Below are positions 5,947 to 8,370 of a stretch of DNA of 8,370 nt, in pieces. Made by a program: the position numbers and the translations under genes. Each line of letters opens with the position of its first letter. Within the stretch, counting starts at the first letter, position 1. The stretch comes from JANRKN01 sp033763435 (GTDB lineage Bacteria; Planctomycetota; Phycisphaerae; Phycisphaerales; UBA1924). The notes below the pieces were generated by a model, which saw only the letters and a program-made list of their open reading frames with translations, made no database searches and had not been told where the DNA came from. The DNA lies in NCBI GenBank assembly GCA_033763435.1, contig JANRKN010000106.1, positions 1 through 8,370 of the forward strand, given 5' to 3'.

Positions 5947-7083
5947 ATGCGCGAGCTGACCAAGAAGCACGTGGACGCGTACGAGGCCTATCTCAAGGCG
6001 CTGGTCCGCTGGCACGTCGATCGGCTTCGGTGGCGCAAGCGCTGGCTCTGGGTTGCCGCATTGGCCATCGGCTGGACGCTCAGCACGACCGCGCTCCTCT
6101 TCAGCGCCTCCGACTATCTCGGGCAGTTCGGGTGGTTCAAGCATTACTCGCTGAAGGAGTTCTGGAGCTTTCTGCAGATGGTTCCCGGCGTGGGGGTGTT
6201 TCTGCTCGCCACGCGGATCGAGGCGCGATTGAAGCGCCGAATGCTCCCGCGTGCCGCAGTGCAGTTGTACCTGCCCTTCTGCTACGCGTGCAAGTTCGAC
6301 CTTTCGCCTTTGCTCTCCGACCACCCTGGCGCGCGGGTCACGTGCCCCGAGTGCGGCCAGCGCCAGAAACGCAGCCGGGCACCGGAGGGATTCCAGCCCC
6401 ACACCATCCGGGCGTCTCTGGTGAGAGCGGTCCAGATGGACAAGCTGAGGAAGGAGGCTGCCCGTCGGCTTCAACGCGCGGCCACGCCCACGACGGCCTT
6501 GCCGCCGGGTCCGCGAGCGCGAATTCTCTCAGCCCGATCCCGCGGGCGTGCGTTCGCTCTTTTCGGCGTTGCGCCGCGAAGGGCACACGCTCGCTGGGCA
6601 TCCATGAACATCGGATCGGGTCATGGCGAGTCAGAGGTTTTGGCGATCGCTCGATTGTCAGGGATATGGATCTGCATTCCGTTGGCGGTGATGTATGGGC
6701 TTCTCGGGTTGGCGGGCGAGAATCTTCTCACGTCTGCGTCACCACAGATCATCATTGTGAACATTTTCCTCGCGCTCCTGACTCTCTTTGGCTTGGTGGC
6801 GTATGTGCGACGTGTTCGCACGCTGCTCCGCCACTCGCCTCGCGCCTACGCCCTTCTCGCTCTGCCCACGTGTTATCGCTGCGGCTTTGACCTCGCTGGC
6901 ATCTTGACGGACGAGCCTCGCGCGCGGGTGGTCTGCCCCGAGTGCGGCCAGCGTCAGTCGCGATGCCGAATCCCTCAGGATCGGCCTGTGGTCTGGAAAG
7001 CCGCCCCCAAGTCCCCCCCCCCAGCGGTGTCGTCATGCGGGTTAACAGGGACGAGCCGGTCCAGGAACAGCGGGCATGAGTGA
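5947..7083 (+). CDS. Two-unit membrane protein with tandem zinc ribbons; frameshifted C-terminal tail
   Basis: A 378-residue protein of no recognised function, built from two copies of one module. Unit 1 (1-~190) has a charged N-terminus, membrane helices at about 33-53 and 73-89, and a ribbon C112-x2-C115-x17-C133-x2-C136 (CYACKFDL...CPECGQRQ). Unit 2 (~195-378) has helices at about 237-256 and 268-286 and a ribbon C309-x2-C312-x17-C330-x2-C333. Four cysteines in two CxxC knuckles fit zinc (or iron) binding at the membrane surface. Unit 2 is closely related to the next gene, including RAFxxxG and GHGES before its helices. After residue ~355 the frame is probably wrong: past a ten-C run, another frame reads PSGVVMRV...DEPV, like the next protein's tail, and stops at 7077-7079 overlapping the next ATG. 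The start is preceded by purine-rich GGCGGGGCGGGGGGCGA. Base composition is less GC-rich from about 6600 on. Confidence 0.78.
   Translation: MRELTKKHVDAYEAYLKALVRWHVDRLRWRKRWLWVAALAIGWTLSTTALLFSASDYLGQFGWFKHYSLKEFWSFLQMVPGVGVFLLATRIEARLKRRMLPRAAVQLYLPFCYACKFDLSPLLSDHPGARVTCPECGQRQKRSRAPEGFQPHTIRASLVRAVQMDKLRKEAARRLQRAATPTTALPPGPRARILSARSRGRAFALFGVAPRRAHARWASMNIGSGHGESEVLAIARLSGIWICIPLAVMYGLLGLAGENLLTSASPQIIIVNIFLALLTLFGLVAYVRRVRTLLRHSPRAYALLALPTCYRCGFDLAGILTDEPRARVVCPECGQRQSRCRIPQDRPVVWKAAPKSPPPAVSSCGLTGTSRSRNSGHE
6865..7001 (+). repeat. Direct repeat copy 1: zinc ribbon and linker of unit 2
   Basis: These 137 bases match 7436-7572 with 15 differences by hand count (about 89% identity), with no gaps. 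All but one of the differences are synonymous; the exception is a serine/leucine change after CPECGQRQ. The repeat covers the four-cysteine ribbon and the following RCRIPQDRPVVWKA segment. Confidence 0.85.
7013..7022 (+). other. Ten-C homopolymer at a probable frameshift site
   Basis: A run of ten C's lies exactly between the part of unit 2 that aligns with the next gene in the annotated frame and the tail that aligns with it in another frame. Gaining one C or losing two would restore the conserved tail, and so would a -1 slip during translation. Such runs are also classic sites of sequencing and replication error. Confidence 0.75.
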
Positions 7084-7729
7084 CCGCAAGCACGGCACCA
7101 AGGCGAAGCTACGACAGCGCGCCTTCGCGCGGTGGGGCTTCGTGCCGCGAGCGCCGCACTTTCGGTGGGGTCGTCGCTTTGTCTCCACGGGTCACGGAGA
7201 GTCAGGCTTTTGGTGGATGCATCGTGTTCCGGGCTCGGTAATCTATGCGATCTTGCTCGCGCTCAATGGCCACCTTTGGATGACCTCCGGCGGGCCGTTT
7301 AGGTTCGGCTCAGGTCTTGCAGCGTTCGTGATCGCGCCGGTGGTGCTGATGGTGTCGTTTGCGTGTGTCGCTCACGCGCTCTACTGGCGCATCCTTCTTC
7401 GTTCAACACCCCGCGTGTACAGCGCGCTCGCGGTGCCCACGTGTTACCGCTGCGGCTTTGATCTGGCAGGCATACTGACCGACGAGCCTCGGGCAAGGGT
7501 CGTCTGCCCCGAGTGCGGCCAGCGTCAGTTGCGCTGTCGGATCCCTCAGGATCGGCCTGTGGTCTGGAAGGCACCGAAAGAGCCCTTCATCCCGCGTCCG
7601 GTGACGCCCGCGCAGCCGCTCGTGCCGCGGCCCGCGCGAGATGTGGCGGCTTCCAAGCCCCTTCCTCCCGGCGTCGTCGTCCGCGTCATCAAGGATGAGC
7701 CGGTCGAAGTACACTCGCCGCGGCCCTGA
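7076..7729 (+). CDS. Two-helix membrane protein with C-terminal zinc ribbon (unit 3)
   Basis: A 217-residue protein of unknown function. It has a basic N-terminus (MSDRKHGTKAKLRQRAFA), GHGES at 39-43, membrane helices at about 53-70 and 79-102, then a ribbon C123-x2-C126-x17-C144-x2-C147 (CYRCGFDLAG...CPECGQRQ). A proline-rich tail follows, ending in PPGVVVRVIKDEPVEV. It is the paralogue of the second half of the preceding gene: ribbon and linker agree in 45 of 46 residues, while the membrane helices have diverged. The positive stretch between helices and ribbon suggests a cytoplasmic ribbon, but topology is inferred. The ATG overlaps the out-of-frame TGA of the upstream gene (ATGA), so coupled translation is likely if that frame is read. 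A role as a metal-binding or protein-interaction module is possible, but there is no evidence for a specific job. Confidence 0.87.
   Translation: MSDRKHGTKAKLRQRAFARWGFVPRAPHFRWGRRFVSTGHGESGFWWMHRVPGSVIYAILLALNGHLWMTSGGPFRFGSGLAAFVIAPVVLMVSFACVAHALYWRILLRSTPRVYSALAVPTCYRCGFDLAGILTDEPRARVVCPECGQRQLRCRIPQDRPVVWKAPKEPFIPRPVTPAQPLVPRPARDVAASKPLPPGVVVRVIKDEPVEVHSPRP
7436..7572 (+). repeat. Direct repeat copy 2: zinc ribbon and linker of unit 3
   Basis: The partner of 6865-7001, offset by 571 bp. The near absence of amino-acid changes indicates purifying selection or gene conversion on this segment after duplication. Confidence 0.85.
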
Positions 7730-7755
7730 GGACGCACCGCCCCGAGAACGCACCG

Positions 7756-8298
7756 ATGAGCCTCCCGCGTTGGATTTCGTGGCCTTTGCAGCGCTGGCGC
7801 GCCCGCCGCGGGCTTGCGCGCGGGCCGCGGGGCTGGTCGCGCCTGCGTGTCGTTGGCATCCTCATCGTCCTGCTCACGATCACCGGTGTGTCGCGCTGGG
7901 CGATCGGACTCGCGCTGCCGGACGGCGAGCCGTGGCGCACGATCGAGCGGTTCATCGGCTCAATACTGATCGGGCTGGGCGGCCTGATCGTGTGGCTGTC
8001 GTACCGTCGGGCCGATCGCCGCACCCGCCCCTGGACGTACTACCGCCTGTACGTCCCGCGCTGTGCGCGCTGCGAGTTCCCGCTCGGCGGCCTGCTTGAG
8101 CCCGACCCGGCCCAGCGCGTCGTCTGCCCCGAGTGCGGCTTCCGGCAGATGCGGAGCCTCCCGCCGCAGGGCTTTGATGAGGAGCACGAACGCCGTGTCC
8201 TCCGCGCGTGGTTCGATCGGTCGCGATTCACGCCGGCGCGCACGCCAAGGAATTCGGCTCGCGATGTCAGTAATATCGCGGACCGACATGTCCGGTAG
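7756..8298 (+). CDS. Two-helix membrane protein with C-terminal zinc ribbon (unit 4)
   Basis: A 180-residue protein of unknown function and the last member of the array. It has an Arg/Trp-rich N-terminus, membrane helices at about 32-54 and 66-82, a basic stretch (RRADRRTR), then a ribbon C103-x2-C106-x17-C124-x2-C127 (CARCEFPLGG...CPECGFRQ). It resembles unit 1 of the first gene more than the two middle units: compare LYVPRCARCEFPL with LYLPFCYACKFDL, and RQMRSLPPQGF with RQKRSRAPEGF. The ATG at 7756 follows the previous stop by 26 nt, consistent with one transcript. No strong ribosome binding site is seen (GAGAACG, 5 nt before the start, is weak). The C-terminal 40 residues are charged and probably disordered. 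No intrinsic terminator follows: a 5-bp hairpin (8279-8294) ends at the stop codon without a T run. Confidence 0.87.
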   Translation: MSLPRWISWPLQRWRARRGLARGPRGWSRLRVVGILIVLLTITGVSRWAIGLALPDGEPWRTIERFIGSILIGLGGLIVWLSYRRADRRTRPWTYYRLYVPRCARCEFPLGGLLEPDPAQRVVCPECGFRQMRSLPPQGFDEEHERRVLRAWFDRSRFTPARTPRNSARDVSNIADRHVR

Positions 8299-8370
8299 GG
8301 TGAAGAGAAAACATCGAAAAATCGACTTGTTCCCCGCACCTCGACGGAGCGATTTCGGTACATTGCCGCA

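Noticed and set aside
5847..6890. Plus-strand frame overlapping the first zinc-ribbon gene
   Set aside because: It lacks the ribbon cysteines and helices. The alternative frame is supported by homology to two neighbouring genes.
7641..8099. Open frame overlapping units 3 and 4
   Set aside because: It is a shadow frame rich in Arg/Pro/Ala. Unit 4 in the other frame has the conserved helices and ribbon.
8279..8294. Hairpin CGGAC/GTCCG at the end of the last gene as a terminator
   Set aside because: The stem is only 5 bp, lies inside the coding region and is followed by purines, not a T run.
8299..8370. Promoter for a downstream gene (TTGTTC, TACATT)
   Set aside because: The boxes are 26 bp apart and other pairings give poor matches, so no promoter can be supported.

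Overview
The window is GC-rich bacterial DNA. It most likely comes from a planctomycete of the Phycisphaerae type. That placement rests on three inferences: the base composition, a run of small two-helix membrane proteins carrying a CxxC...CPECG zinc ribbon of a style common in planctomycete hypothetical proteins, and the carotenoid and photolyase gene types. No single marker proves it.

Left edge, minus strand (1-1196): a two-gene signalling operon. A histidine-kinase-like ATPase (1196-324) is followed, with a GTGA stop/start overlap, by a response regulator whose receiver domain runs off the window at base 1. The kinase has a good ATPase domain but no recognisable phospho-acceptor histidine box. 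A perfect 15-nt palindrome lies just upstream of its start.

Middle left (1370-1530, minus strand): a free-standing tRNA-Ile(GAU) gene with its own sigma-70-like promoter and a strong hairpin/T-run terminator.

Centre: a long plus-strand gene (1626-4088) encodes a class II CPD photolyase fused in frame to a second flavoprotein, a COG3380/renalase-like NAD/FAD oxidoreductase. The photolyase part keeps the class II tryptophan triad and the flavin-site asparagine. A plausible internal ribosome binding site and ATG precede the second domain. Three bases beyond its stop, and convergent with it, lies a CrtI/CrtN-family carotenoid desaturase (5762-4092, minus). Together they form a light-damage and photoprotection neighbourhood.

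Right third (5947-8298, plus strand): three consecutive genes hold four copies of one module, two membrane helices followed by a C-x2-C-x17-C-x2-C ribbon. The first gene contains two copies. The two inner copies are a recent duplication and the two outer copies resemble each other, giving an A-B-B'-A' layout. In the first gene a run of ten C's breaks the reading frame just before a tail that is conserved, in another frame, in the next gene. With the frame restored, the stop would overlap the next ATG as ATGA. This is phase variation, ribosomal or transcriptional slippage, a fixed mutation, or a sequencing error.

Non-genic stretches: 1197-1369 holds the kinase leader with the palindrome and a small hairpin at 1292-1309. 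The divergent spacer 5763-5946 holds two near-identical 18-nt direct repeats and no promoter I would defend. The last 72 bases (8299-8370) are more AT-rich and look like a leader for a gene beyond the window, but hold nothing I can name. No CRISPR array, insertion sequence or rRNA is visible.
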